A DNA stretch of 64,000 nucleotides from Marinobacterium sediminicola. Lineage in GTDB: Bacteria; Pseudomonadota; Gammaproteobacteria; Pseudomonadales; Balneatricaceae. Below the pieces are notes generated by a model. The model did no database searches and was not told the origin of the DNA. It was given only the letters and a program-made list of their open reading frames with translations. Numbering within the stretch: position 1 is the stretch's first letter; every line of letters begins with the position of its first letter. A program made the translations under genes and the position numbers. The stretch covers positions 310,001 through 374,000 of the forward strand of contig NZ_CP092123.1 in the NCBI RefSeq assembly GCF_022343685.1, given 5' to 3'. Positions 17,847 to 32,355 of the stretch are shown one piece after another.

Positions 17847-17937
17847 CAGTGAACTTGCAGTTTAAATTGTTCCTGAATCAGGCTACATTGTGACCGATTG
17901 CGGGACTTCACCTGGTTGATGATATAAGGAAAATGTC

Positions 17938-18996
17938 GTGCTCAGCTTATTCAAGCCCAAGACTGCCGGCTGGGTAGGAGTGGATATCGGGTCCGCTTCT
18001 GTCAAGCTGGTCGCGCTTACCAAACATGGACAGTCATACCAGATAGAAGGCTATGCTGTCGTTCCTTTGCCTCCTGCTGCGGTTGTCGACGGCAATGTCG
18101 AGATTCCCGGTGAAGTGTCCGATGCCATCGAACGAGGCATCAAAATCTGTGGCGTGAGTCTGTCTCATGCGGTTACGGCTGTGCCTTCCTCTGCGGTCAT
18201 TACCAAGCGCCTGGAAATCAGTAATGCCTTTGTTGGCATGGAGCTGGAAGAACAGGTTCAGGTTGAAGCTGATCAGTTCATTCCCTACCCCCTCGAAGAA
18301 GTCGCACTGGATTTCGAGGTGCAGGGACCGGTCGACAAAGCTCCAGAGCTCAACGATATTCTGTTGGTTGCCTGCCGTCGGGACGATGCCGACAGCCGCG
18401 AAGAGGCGATTAACGGCTCAGGCCTGAAGTGTGAAGTCATCGATATTGATACTTATGCGATCGAACGGACCTTGCCGTTGCTTCAGCAGGGCGAACCGGG
18501 CGGTCAGCTTGTGGGTATCGTCGACATCGGTGCTGCGACCCTGACCCTGAATGTGTTCAAGGGTAACAAGATTATTTACAACCGAGAGCAGGCGTTTGGC
18601 GGCAATGATCTGACCAACATGATCCATCAGCAGAAAGGGATCGAAGTGGCAGACGTTGAACGCATGCTCAGCTCCGGTGAGTTGGATGAGGAGACAATGG
18701 ACATGCTGGTGCTGCCTTTCCGTCAGACGGTCGTGCAGCAGGTGTCCCGTGCGCTCCAGTTCTATTACTCGTCCGGCTCTCAGGGGCAGTTGAGCAAGCT
18801 CTACCTGGCGGGTGGTACATCGGGGCTTGAAGGGCTCTCAGATATGGTTGCAGAGGAGATTGGCGTCAGCACGCACATCGCCAATCCCTTCGTTAATATG
18901 CAAGTGGCTTCCAAGGTTAATGCGGCACGGTTGCAGAAGGATGCGCCATGCCTGCTCAAGGCATGTGGCCTGGCGCAGCGAAGCTTTGATATTTAG
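17938..18996 (+). CDS. pilM: Type IV pilus assembly ATPase-like protein PilM
   Basis: 352 residues from a GTG start with AAGGA 9 bases upstream. Actin-like FtsA fold: phosphate-1 loop GWVGVDIGSASVKLVAL near the start, second phosphate loop VGIVDIGAATLTLNVF about 186-201, and the adenosine loop YLAGGTSGLEGL. PilM is cytoplasmic, binds the PilN N-terminal peptide and links the PilNO alignment complex to the motor. First gene of pilMNOPQ, with 18 bases to pilN. Confidence 0.96.
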   Translation: MLSLFKPKTAGWVGVDIGSASVKLVALTKHGQSYQIEGYAVVPLPPAAVVDGNVEIPGEVSDAIERGIKICGVSLSHAVTAVPSSAVITKRLEISNAFVGMELEEQVQVEADQFIPYPLEEVALDFEVQGPVDKAPELNDILLVACRRDDADSREEAINGSGLKCEVIDIDTYAIERTLPLLQQGEPGGQLVGIVDIGAATLTLNVFKGNKIIYNREQAFGGNDLTNMIHQQKGIEVADVERMLSSGELDEETMDMLVLPFRQTVVQQVSRALQFYYSSGSQGQLSKLYLAGGTSGLEGLSDMVAEEIGVSTHIANPFVNMQVASKVNAARLQKDAPCLLKACGLAQRSFDI

Positions 18997-19014
18997 GGAT
19001 CATAGGGATTATGT

Positions 19015-19563
19015 ATGGCACGTATTAACCTCAGACCCTGGCGCGAAGAACGGAATGAACGGCTGCAGAAGCGTTTCATCGGCAATATCGTCGGTGCCGC
19101 CCTTCTGGGGGTGCTCGTGGTGCTGGCGATCAGCTATTACTACGACGTTCAGATGGATCGTCAGAACGCACGTAACAACTACATGAAAACCGAGATCGCC
19201 AAGCTGGACCAGAAGATCAAGGAAATTCAGGAACTCAGGGCCAAGCGTGAGCGTTTGTTGGAACGTTTGAATGCGATCCAGCAGTTACAGGGCAATCGTC
19301 CCGTCATTGTGCGTAACTTCGATGAGTTGGTTCGTGTGCTGCCGGACGGTGCGCACTATGAACTGCTGGTGCGCAAGGGTGAGAAAATCACCATCGATGG
19401 CTTCGCGGAAAACAATAACGAGGTTTCAGAGTTGATGCGCAGACTGGATGGCTCCATCTGGTTTGCCGAGCCTGATCTGCGTCAAGTCGATCAAGATGGC
19501 GAAGTCAAGCATTTCAATATGCAGGTTGGCATGAGCCGTCCTGATGCTGAGGAGGCTAAATAA
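19015..19563 (+). CDS. pilN: Type IV pilus inner-membrane protein PilN
   Basis: 182 residues. The start MARINLRPWREERNERLQ contains the INLxPWR motif that inserts into PilM. One membrane helix (about 25-45), a coiled coil (50-90, KLDQKIKEIQELRAKRERLLE) and a ferredoxin-like periplasmic domain follow. It heterodimerises with PilO and aligns the pilus machine across the periplasm. The stop TAA is directly followed by the pilO ATG. Confidence 0.96.
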   Translation: MARINLRPWREERNERLQKRFIGNIVGAALLGVLVVLAISYYYDVQMDRQNARNNYMKTEIAKLDQKIKEIQELRAKRERLLERLNAIQQLQGNRPVIVRNFDELVRVLPDGAHYELLVRKGEKITIDGFAENNNEVSELMRRLDGSIWFAEPDLRQVDQDGEVKHFNMQVGMSRPDAEEAK

Positions 19564-20169
19564 ATGGATGCCAACTCATTCAAGCGCGCCTTTCAGGGTT
19601 TTGATGTTAACAATGTGGATATCAATCAGGCCGGTAACTGGCCGATTGGTGTCAAGGTGGTCGTGTATCTGCTGGTATTTGCGGTTGTAGTGGGGGCGGG
19701 TGTCCACTTCTTCATCAAAGACAAGCATGTGGCGGTTGAGCGTGAGATCAGCAAGGAACGTGAGCACAAGCAGGAATACCAGACCAAGGCTTTTCAGGTG
19801 GCCAGCCTGGATGCGCTGCGCAAGCAGATGGCCGATGTGGAAGGTCGATTTGCCGAATTATTGAAGCAGCTGCCAACCGATAAAGAAGTACCGGGCCTGT
19901 TGGAAGATATTACGGAGATCGGTCAGGCGGCCGGGCTGGAGTTTACTCTGATACAACTTGAGCCTGAGAGAAAGGAACAGTTCTATGTAGAGCTGCCTAT
20001 CAGAATCATGGTTCAAGGCAACTACCACCAGATGGGTGAATTCGTCAGTGGCGTGGCCGCAATCAAGCGTATCGTAACGCTGCACGACTTCTCTCTTTCG
20101 CCTGAAGCAGGCGGGCGACTGTCAATGGAAATCAGCGCGAAGACTTACCGCTATGATGATACAAAATAA
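19564..20169 (+). CDS. pilO: Type IV pilus inner-membrane protein PilO
   Basis: 201 residues with the same plan as PilN: a membrane helix (about 30-52, VKVVVYLLVFAVVVGAGVHFF), a coiled coil (55-95) and a periplasmic ferredoxin-like domain (about 110-200). It starts immediately after the pilN stop and overlaps pilP by about 14 bases, so the operon is translationally coupled. It partners PilN and contacts PilP. Confidence 0.95.
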   Translation: MDANSFKRAFQGFDVNNVDINQAGNWPIGVKVVVYLLVFAVVVGAGVHFFIKDKHVAVEREISKEREHKQEYQTKAFQVASLDALRKQMADVEGRFAELLKQLPTDKEVPGLLEDITEIGQAAGLEFTLIQLEPERKEQFYVELPIRIMVQGNYHQMGEFVSGVAAIKRIVTLHDFSLSPEAGGRLSMEISAKTYRYDDTK

Positions 20170-20716
20170 TACTCGGTCAAAAGGCCGGCTGGGGTTGGCC
20201 TTGCTTCTGGTGCTGCCGTTGGCGGGATGCCTTTGGGTGGATGATACTCAGGATCTCGAGCGTTATACACGCGAACAGCAGGCCCGGCCCAGTGGCAAGA
20301 TAGAGCCGTTGCCTACATTCAAGCCTTATGAAAGCTTCGTTTATGAAGGTGCCAGTCTGAGGAATCCTTTCCGCCCCATCGTTCGGGTGACGGCTGATCG
20401 TGACGAGAATACCGTCAACGATGCGGTTCAGCCGGATTTGGATCGGCCCAAGGAATACCTGGAAGAGTTCTCGGTTGATGACCTGCATATGGTTGGCATC
20501 ATCACAGAACCGGGTGGCAACACTCTTTGGGCTTTGATCAAGGATCCCAACCAGGAGGTTCATCGCGTTGTCGCAGGTAATTACTTGGGCAACGATTACG
20601 GTGAAGTCACCGAAATCAGTGAGCGTGAGCTTCAGCTGGTAGAGATTATTTCCAATGGGCGGGGCGGCTGGATGAAGCGGCCGCGTACACTGACGTTAGA
20701 AGAGCAGCAGGATTGA
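20156..20716 (+). CDS. pilP: Type IV pilus lipoprotein PilP
   Basis: 186 residues. Signal peptide ending in the lipobox LAGC (Cys25), so the mature protein is lipidated in the inner membrane. The linker carries the conserved YEGASLRNPFRPI motif, followed by the beta-rich HR domain (about 105-170) that docks onto the N0 domain of PilQ. Two adjacent ATGs (20153 and 20156) lie inside the end of pilO. The stop overlaps the region where pilQ begins. Confidence 0.93.
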   Translation: MIQNNTRSKGRLGLALLLVLPLAGCLWVDDTQDLERYTREQQARPSGKIEPLPTFKPYESFVYEGASLRNPFRPIVRVTADRDENTVNDAVQPDLDRPKEYLEEFSVDDLHMVGIITEPGGNTLWALIKDPNQEVHRVVAGNYLGNDYGEVTEISERELQLVEIISNGRGGWMKRPRTLTLEEQQD

Positions 20717-20730
20717 TAAGGATGCAGACC

Positions 20731-22845
20731 GTGAATACAGATAGACGGATCGAAACCAACCGGATGCAGACCCGACGCTTGGCGCCATTCTGGCTCCTGC
20801 TAATGGCGTTGATGCTGACTGTCTTTGGTCGTGCCGCGGTGGCGCAGAATGCTGTCCTTCAGGACGTACACTTTGCATCCTTGCCGGGTAAGAAGATCGA
20901 GGTTCAGCTGAGCTTCGACTCTACTCCTCCCGCGCCAAAGGCTTACCTGATCGAAACGCCGCCTCGACTGGTGATGGATGTCTGGGGAGCCAGCAACGGC
21001 ATGGATCAGAAAATGCTGGCGGTGAAGTCCGGTGACGTTGACAGCCTGCATTTTGCGGAAGCCAACGGCCGTATGCGTATCGTAGCCAACCTGAATGAGG
21101 TGATGGGATACGACATTCGTGTCGAGGGTAATCAGTTGCTGCTGGAATTGGGTGGAGATCAGGTTGTCGCCAGTGCGGATCAGGCTCAGCCCAAAGCCAA
21201 CCGTGCTGAAGCTGCAGTGCGCGCCGAGACAAATGCACCTGCTCAGTCCACTGGAGTGGATTTCCATCGCCTGGAGGGTGATCGCGGGCGCATCACCATC
21301 GATCTGGCCAATCCCGGTGCCGGGCTCGACATCATTGAGGAAGGCGGCAATGTGGTGGTCAACCTGACCAACGCTAACCTGGACCCTTCGCAGCAGCAGC
21401 GTCTCGACGTGCAGGATTTTGCCACACCGGTCAACTTCATCGACACAGCAGTCAATGGTCGTAACGCGACCATCCTGATCAAAACGACTTCCGCGCCTTA
21501 TGACTATATGGCCTACCAGAGTGGCAGCCAGCTGGTTTTGGACTTCAAACCGCTGACAGTCGGTGAGCAGAAAGCCAAGGAAAATCTGTTCCCCTACAAC
21601 GGCGAAAAGATCGATCTGAATTTCCAGAATGTCGAGATTCGTACCGTTCTGCAGATCATTGCCGAAGTGGCCAAGATGAATCTGGTGGTCAGCGACAACG
21701 TTCAGGGTGATATTACCCTGCGTCTGAAAAATGTGCCCTGGGACCAAGCGCTGGATATCGTGCTGAAAACCAAGGGACTGGACAAGCGCGAAGCCGGTAA
21801 TGTACTGCTGGTTGGTACTGTTCAGGAGATTGCAGAGCGAGAAGCCGTTGAACTGCAGAGTCAGCAGAGCGAGATCACCGTAGCGCCGTTGGTAACCGAC
21901 TTCATTCAGATCGACTATCGCAAAGCATCTGACATTAAAGACAGAGTTGTTGAAGCCAAGCTGGTTTCAGAGCGTGGCTTTGTGATGGCAGATGATGAAA
22001 CCAATACGTTGATGGTTCGTGAAACTGCCAGTCAGATAGAAGAGATCCGCAGGACAATCGAGCAGTTTGATATTGAAGTTGCGCAAGTGATGGTTGAGGC
22101 TCGTCTAGTGACTGCTACGATGAGTGATGCAAAGTCACTTGGTGTAAAGTGGGGCGTGAACCACAGCAGCGATAACTGGGTAATAGGTGGCCGTCTTGCA
22201 CAAGTTGAAGATGGTGTGACAGAGGAAATCACCACAAGCAACATGATGGATTCAACTGGCTTAATGATCGATATGGGGCCAACTACCGGCATAAAATCAG
22301 GCCTTGCGCTTGGGTTTATTAGCGGTGATGTCCTGATTAATGCTGAGCTATCTGCTCTTGAAACTGATGGGCGGGTTGAGGTTGTTTCACAGCCGAAAGT
22401 GATTACAACCAATGGTAAGGCTGCTGTTATTAAAGCTGGGCAGGAGATACCAACTCGTACTATCGATGGTGATGGTGAAGTAACAGTTGAGTGGAAAGAA
22501 GTTGTCCTCAAACTGGATGTCGTGCCACAGCTTATACCGGGTGATAAAGTACAGCTTGACTTGATTATTACTGAAGATTCAGTTGGTGAGGTCTATGATG
22601 AACTTGGCAACCGTCTAATTAATAAGCAAGAATTGCGTACTTCCATCGTGATAGCTGATGGTGAAACAGTTGTGCTGGGCGGAGTTCTGCGTCGACAAAG
22701 TAATGAAAACTTTACTAAAACGCCTTTGCTTGGTGACATACCAGTTATTGGAAATCTGTTTAAAAGTCGCTCCAGTAGCGCCGAAAAACGTGAACTCCTG
22801 ATCTTCATTACTCCGCAGATGATCCGCGAGTCACTGAGACGATAA
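20731..22845 (+). CDS. pilQ: Type IV pilus secretin PilQ (mosaic composition)
   Basis: About 704 residues. Signal peptide around residues 10-40 (PFWLLLMALMLTVFGRAAVAQ), two AMIN domains (about 45-270) that bind peptidoglycan, an STN/N0 domain (KIDLNFQNVEIRTVLQIIAEV), N1, and the secretin barrel with the VEVVSQPKVITTNGKAA signature and end RELLIFITPQMI. PilQ is the outer-membrane pore for pili. Start options are ATG 20722 and GTG 20731; the latter has AAGGA at 8 bases and is preferred. From about 21900 to the end the gene is markedly AT-richer with seven ATA codons (see findings), pointing to recombination of the pore half. Confidence 0.95.
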   Translation: MNTDRRIETNRMQTRRLAPFWLLLMALMLTVFGRAAVAQNAVLQDVHFASLPGKKIEVQLSFDSTPPAPKAYLIETPPRLVMDVWGASNGMDQKMLAVKSGDVDSLHFAEANGRMRIVANLNEVMGYDIRVEGNQLLLELGGDQVVASADQAQPKANRAEAAVRAETNAPAQSTGVDFHRLEGDRGRITIDLANPGAGLDIIEEGGNVVVNLTNANLDPSQQQRLDVQDFATPVNFIDTAVNGRNATILIKTTSAPYDYMAYQSGSQLVLDFKPLTVGEQKAKENLFPYNGEKIDLNFQNVEIRTVLQIIAEVAKMNLVVSDNVQGDITLRLKNVPWDQALDIVLKTKGLDKREAGNVLLVGTVQEIAEREAVELQSQQSEITVAPLVTDFIQIDYRKASDIKDRVVEAKLVSERGFVMADDETNTLMVRETASQIEEIRRTIEQFDIEVAQVMVEARLVTATMSDAKSLGVKWGVNHSSDNWVIGGRLAQVEDGVTEEITTSNMMDSTGLMIDMGPTTGIKSGLALGFISGDVLINAELSALETDGRVEVVSQPKVITTNGKAAVIKAGQEIPTRTIDGDGEVTVEWKEVVLKLDVVPQLIPGDKVQLDLIITEDSVGEVYDELGNRLINKQELRTSIVIADGETVVLGGVLRRQSNENFTKTPLLGDIPVIGNLFKSRSSSAEKRELLIFITPQMIRESLRR

Positions 22846-22866
22846 GTACAAAGAGTTAATAACAAT

Positions 22867-23394
22867 TTGAATGTGTTTCTAATTGGCCCTATGGGTGCTG
22901 GCAAAAGCACCATAGGGCGTTTGCTTTCCCAGGAGCTGGGGCTGGAGTTCCACGATTCCGACCGTGAAATCGAGGCCAAAGCCGGTACCAATATTCCGTG
23001 GATCTTCGATGTCGAGGGTGAAGCGGGATTTCGCCAGCGTGAAGAAGCAACCATTGATGAGCTGACTCTGCTGGACAATATCGTTCTGGCGACCGGGGGC
23101 GGTGCTGTTCTGCGTGAGCCCAATCGCCGTCATCTGCAAAGCAGAGGTACGGTGGTGTATTTGCATACCTCCATTGAGCAACAGCTTGAGCGGACCGCAA
23201 AGGACCGAAATCGGCCCCTCCTGCAGACGGAGAACCCACGAGCTGTGCTGGAAGCGCTGATCAAGGAGCGTGATCCTCTGTACCGCGCTTGCTGTGATCT
23301 GTTGATCAAAACCGATCGACGTCATCCCAGAGGGGTCGTCAACGACATCGTTCGTTACCTCAAACGGCAGAAACCCCTCACTACGCCAGAGTAA
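22867..23394 (+). CDS. aroK: Shikimate kinase I
   Basis: 175 residues beginning (TTG)[17 protein letters not shown]; Walker A is GPMGAGKST (residues 7-15). The shikimate-binding DSDREIE and the adenine-lid RNRPLL segment are present. It phosphorylates shikimate in aromatic amino acid synthesis. The TTG start at 22867 reproduces the family N-terminus, with a modest AAGAG upstream; the first dozen codons share the AT-rich style of the end of pilQ. Next gene aroB follows after 21 bases. Confidence 0.95.
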   Translation: MNVFLIGPMGAGKSTIGRLLSQELGLEFHDSDREIEAKAGTNIPWIFDVEGEAGFRQREEATIDELTLLDNIVLATGGGAVLREPNRRHLQSRGTVVYLHTSIEQQLERTAKDRNRPLLQTENPRAVLEALIKERDPLYRACCDLLIKTDRRHPRGVVNDIVRYLKRQKPLTTPE

Positions 23395-23415
23395 AGCGCT
23401 TTCGGAGACTTACTG

Positions 23416-24504
23416 ATGCAAACGCTGAATGTTGATCTTGGGGAGCGCAGCTACCCCATTCATATTGGTCAGAACCTGTTGGCACAGCCTCTGCTTGCGC
23501 CGTTCATCAAAGGCCGACAGGTCATGGTGGTCAGCAATGAAACCGTTGCGCCGTTATATCTGGACAAACTGATGTCTCAGTTGTCCGGTTTTCAGGTCGA
23601 CATGATCATCCTGCCGGATGGTGAGGCCTTCAAGAATCTGGATCATGTCAACCGGATCTTCGATGCCCTGCTCGAAAAGCGGCACAACCGAACCACCACG
23701 TTGATTGCCTTGGGTGGCGGTGTCGTAGGGGATATGACCGGTTTTGCGGCCGCCTGTTACCAGCGTGGGGTCGCTTTCATTCAGGTCCCGACGACGCTAC
23801 TGTCGCAGGTTGATTCCTCTGTTGGAGGCAAGACTGGAGTGAATCATCCGCTGGGCAAGAACATGATCGGAGCCTTCCATCAGCCGCAGGTGGTGCTGGC
23901 CGATACGGATGTGTTGGCAACCTTACCCGAACGAGAGCTGTCCGCAGGACTGGCAGAAGTGATCAAGTATGGCTTGATCCATGATGCAGAGTTTCTCGCC
24001 TGGCTGGAAGAGAACATGTCGGCACTGCGTCGGCGCGATGCCGGAGCACTCAGTCAGGCCATTTACCGCTCCTGTGAGATCAAGGCCGAGATGGTGGCCT
24101 TGGATGAGCGTGAATCAGGTGTTCGTGCACTGTTGAATCTGGGGCATACCTTCGGTCACGCGATCGAAACCGATCAGGGATATGGTCAGTGGCTTCATGG
24201 CGAAGCCGTTGGGGCTGGCACCATGATGGCAGCGGACCTGTCGGCTCGTTTGGGGTGGCTGACTCAGGCCGACCTGGACCGTGTTCGCAAAATCCTGCAG
24301 GCGGCAGGCTTGCCTGTACAGCCGCCGGCCAGCATGAGTTCTGAGCGTTTCGTGGAGCTGATGGCGGTAGACAAAAAGGTGATCGACGGCAGTCTGCGTC
24401 TGGTGCTACTGCAGCAGTTGGGTAAGGCAGTCGTAACGTCTGATTTCCCTGCAGAGCGGCTGACCGAAACGCTGACCGCAGGTGAGTGCCTGGGTCAGCT
24501 ATAA
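23416..24504 (+). CDS. aroB: 3-Dehydroquinate synthase
   Basis: 362 residues, standard length. NAD-binding [14 protein letters not shown], the [19 protein letters not shown] substrate/NAD block and zinc ligands (Glu in LAEVIKYG, His in [12 protein letters not shown] and LHGEAVG) are all visible. It converts DAHP to 3-dehydroquinate, the step that closes the carbocycle of the shikimate pathway. It belongs to aroK-aroB-damX, transcribed behind the pilus genes. Confidence 0.98.
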   Translation: MQTLNVDLGERSYPIHIGQNLLAQPLLAPFIKGRQVMVVSNETVAPLYLDKLMSQLSGFQVDMIILPDGEAFKNLDHVNRIFDALLEKRHNRTTTLIALGGGVVGDMTGFAAACYQRGVAFIQVPTTLLSQVDSSVGGKTGVNHPLGKNMIGAFHQPQVVLADTDVLATLPERELSAGLAEVIKYGLIHDAEFLAWLEENMSALRRRDAGALSQAIYRSCEIKAEMVALDERESGVRALLNLGHTFGHAIETDQGYGQWLHGEAVGAGTMMAADLSARLGWLTQADLDRVRKILQAAGLPVQPPASMSSERFVELMAVDKKVIDGSLRLVLLQQLGKAVVTSDFPAERLTETLTAGECLGQL

Positions 24505-24547
24505 CCGGCTGGAAGGCAGATTCGGAACAGGAGGTTGAAGGTCGGAC

Positions 24548-26146
24548 ATGAGTGTACCCAGTTACTACCATGAGCCTGGTTCGCGCTTGCAGTTGTCGGA
24601 AAAACTGCAGCATCTGGTGCGCTTTTCCGACTTTCTGATCCTGATAACGGGTGTCGAAGGCTGTGGAAAAACGACACTCTTGCAGAAGCTGGAGCAGGAC
24701 GGGCAGGCGTCGACGGGTCGGTCGGCAATGGTGGGCTTTGAAGCCACAGCGGATGTAACCGGCTTGCTGCAGGCGTTGACGCATGCCTTGCAGCTGGAAC
24801 CGGCAGATGGCAATCAGGCGCGTCTTTCGCAACTGCATGGCTTGGCGAAGCAGCTGGCGGAGGATGACCTCTCGCTGGTATTGCTGATCGATGATGCTGA
24901 CTACCTGACCAATAATGCGCTGGAATTGCTGATCAATTTTGCCACTCTCGAGGGGGCTGCTGCTCCCCGCATCCTGTTGGCGGGCACCGCAGCGTTTGAG
25001 CAGCGCTTCAGAGGTCTGGAGCTGGATCAGCGTCTCGAAGGGCACCTGCATGTCGAGAACCTTGAACCCTTTACGTCTGAAGAGTCGGCGGAATTCATCG
25101 AGTCCTTGTTGCCGGATGGGGTGGCACTCAAGGAACGACAGTTGCGCCTTCTGGTTGAACAGTCTGCCGGCCGACCAGCGCGGCTGCGTCAGGCGGTTGC
25201 CGAGGTGCTCAAGCGTGACGCCGGGGTATCTCGCTCGCCCGGCCGGTTGCCGATGCCTCCCAAGCATATCAGTGCCGCTTTTGTGATCCTGCTGCTGGTT
25301 TTCTCGGTTGCCATCTGGCAATACCTGCCGGACGAAGAGGAAGAGCAAGTGGTTGCAGAACGAGTAACCCTGCCGCTGGCCATTAATAAAGTGCCTCAGG
25401 CGCAGACAGGTTCAGTCAAAGAGATTCCTCTGGATGAAGAGCCTTCACCGTTCAAGGCTCCGCAAGCAGAAAACATTGATATGGTCAGGCCGGAACTGCC
25501 GAAAGTGGCTGCGCAGGCTGCTGTGTCTGATGATGTATCTGCAGGCAGCGCTTCTTCACCGGTTGCACAGGCCATTTCTGAGCCGCTGGAGGCGACACCG
25601 GTAACAGAGGCGATTTCTGTTGCCAATGCTGATTCCGGCCCCCGCTCTGACTTGGCTGTTGAGTCTGAGCCTGATCTCAAGGCAGCAGTTGAACCCGAAG
25701 CAACACCCGTCGCTAAGCCAGAACCCAAGCCGGAACCGAAGTCAGAGCCCAAACCTGAGCCCAAACCGGAACCAAAACCGGAACCAAAACCGGAACCCGA
25801 GCCCAAGCCTGCTCAGGCTGAATCGACGGCTGGCGTGGCCGAGCGCTGGCTTCGTGAGCAGGAGTTGCTGGGTTGGCCAGAGCAGGGATATACCCTGCAG
25901 ATGCTGGGAGCCCGCGAAGAAAAGAGCGTTAAGGACTTCATTGAGGCTCAGTCCCAACCGCAGCGTTTCTACTATTTCCGTACCCTGTTCAAGGGTAAGC
26001 CCTGGCATGTCGTGGTCTATGGGCAATATGCTGACCGTGCAGCCGCTGTGAGCGCCGTAAATGCATTGCCGGCCGATCTCAAGAAGTTGCGGCCCTGGGC
26101 ACGATCAATAGCGGGTGTTAAATCAGATATACAGAAAAATCAGTAG
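24548..26146 (+). CDS. damX: DamX-like AAA ATPase/SPOR septal protein
   Basis: 532 residues. N-terminal AAA/GspA-type ATPase with Walker A GVEGCGKTT (35-43) and Walker B LVLLIDDADYL (about 117-127), one membrane helix (about 240-260), a long acidic/proline-rich periplasmic linker with PEPK repeats (about 385-425), and a C-terminal SPOR domain (about 445-525, YTLQMLGAREEKSV). E. coli DamX follows aroKB too and localises to the division septum. The presence of an intact Walker ATPase is shared with many DamX relatives. It ends 8 bases before a terminator hairpin. Confidence 0.88.
   Translation: MSVPSYYHEPGSRLQLSEKLQHLVRFSDFLILITGVEGCGKTTLLQKLEQDGQASTGRSAMVGFEATADVTGLLQALTHALQLEPADGNQARLSQLHGLAKQLAEDDLSLVLLIDDADYLTNNALELLINFATLEGAAAPRILLAGTAAFEQRFRGLELDQRLEGHLHVENLEPFTSEESAEFIESLLPDGVALKERQLRLLVEQSAGRPARLRQAVAEVLKRDAGVSRSPGRLPMPPKHISAAFVILLLVFSVAIWQYLPDEEEEQVVAERVTLPLAINKVPQAQTGSVKEIPLDEEPSPFKAPQAENIDMVRPELPKVAAQAAVSDDVSAGSASSPVAQAISEPLEATPVTEAISVANADSGPRSDLAVESEPDLKAAVEPEATPVAKPEPKPEPKSEPKPEPKPEPKPEPKPEPEPKPAQAESTAGVAERWLREQELLGWPEQGYTLQMLGAREEKSVKDFIEAQSQPQRFYYFRTLFKGKPWHVVVYGQYADRAAAVSAVNALPADLKKLRPWARSIAGVKSDIQKNQ
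25717..25810 (+). repeat. Tandem Pro-Glu-Pro-Lys codon repeat inside damX
   Basis: Eight or so PEPK units of 12 bases each, two adjacent copies being identical (CCAAAACCGGAA). Encodes an extended spacer between membrane helix and SPOR domain. Such repeats are liable to slip and vary in number between strains. Confidence 0.85.
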
Positions 26147-26155
26147 CTTACGATG

Positions 26156-26185
26156 AAAAATGGCACCTTTGGGTGCCATTTTTTT
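26156..26185 (+). terminator. Terminator after damX
   Basis: TGGCACC (26161-26167), loop TTTG, GGTGCCA (26172-26178) and T7, 14 bases beyond the damX stop. Confidence 0.88.
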
Positions 26186-26217
26186 GGTCTCGAATTTTAC
26201 CCCTTGCTGGATAAAAT

Positions 26218-26246
26218 TTGTTCTTTTTTCACCGCGCGTGTAAAAT
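26218..26246 (+). promoter_or_regulatory. Sigma-70 promoter of gltBD
   Basis: TTGTTC (26218-26223), 17-base spacer, TAAAAT (26241-26246), giving a leader of about 85 bases. It lies in an AT-rich 150-base gap after the damX terminator; GAGAAAGGAG upstream of the gene is too far from the ATG to be its ribosome site. Confidence 0.62.
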
Positions 26247-26337
26247 TGCTTCCCCTTTTTGCCCGTCCAGTATGCCCCGGGAGAAAGGAGATATTATAAC
26301 TATTTGTTTTTGAAGAGTTTTTTAGTGAGGTCGGCTT

Positions 26338-32287
<5,950 letters not shown>

Positions 32288-32308
32288 TTGCTTGCCTGAG
32301 CGACTTTT

Positions 32309-32344
32309 AAAAAACCGGATGCTGTCATGGCATCCGGTTTTTTT
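32309..32344. terminator. Bidirectional terminator after gltD
   Basis: A6, CCGGATGC (32315-32322), 7-base loop, GCATCCGG (32330-32337), T7. It serves gltD and, from the other side, the exported protein gene ending at 32356. Confidence 0.88.
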
Positions 32345-32355
32345 GTGCCTGGCCT

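Noticed and set aside
25717-25810. CRISPR-like repeat
   Set aside because: Repeats are contiguous 12-mers without spacers and are codons of DamX.
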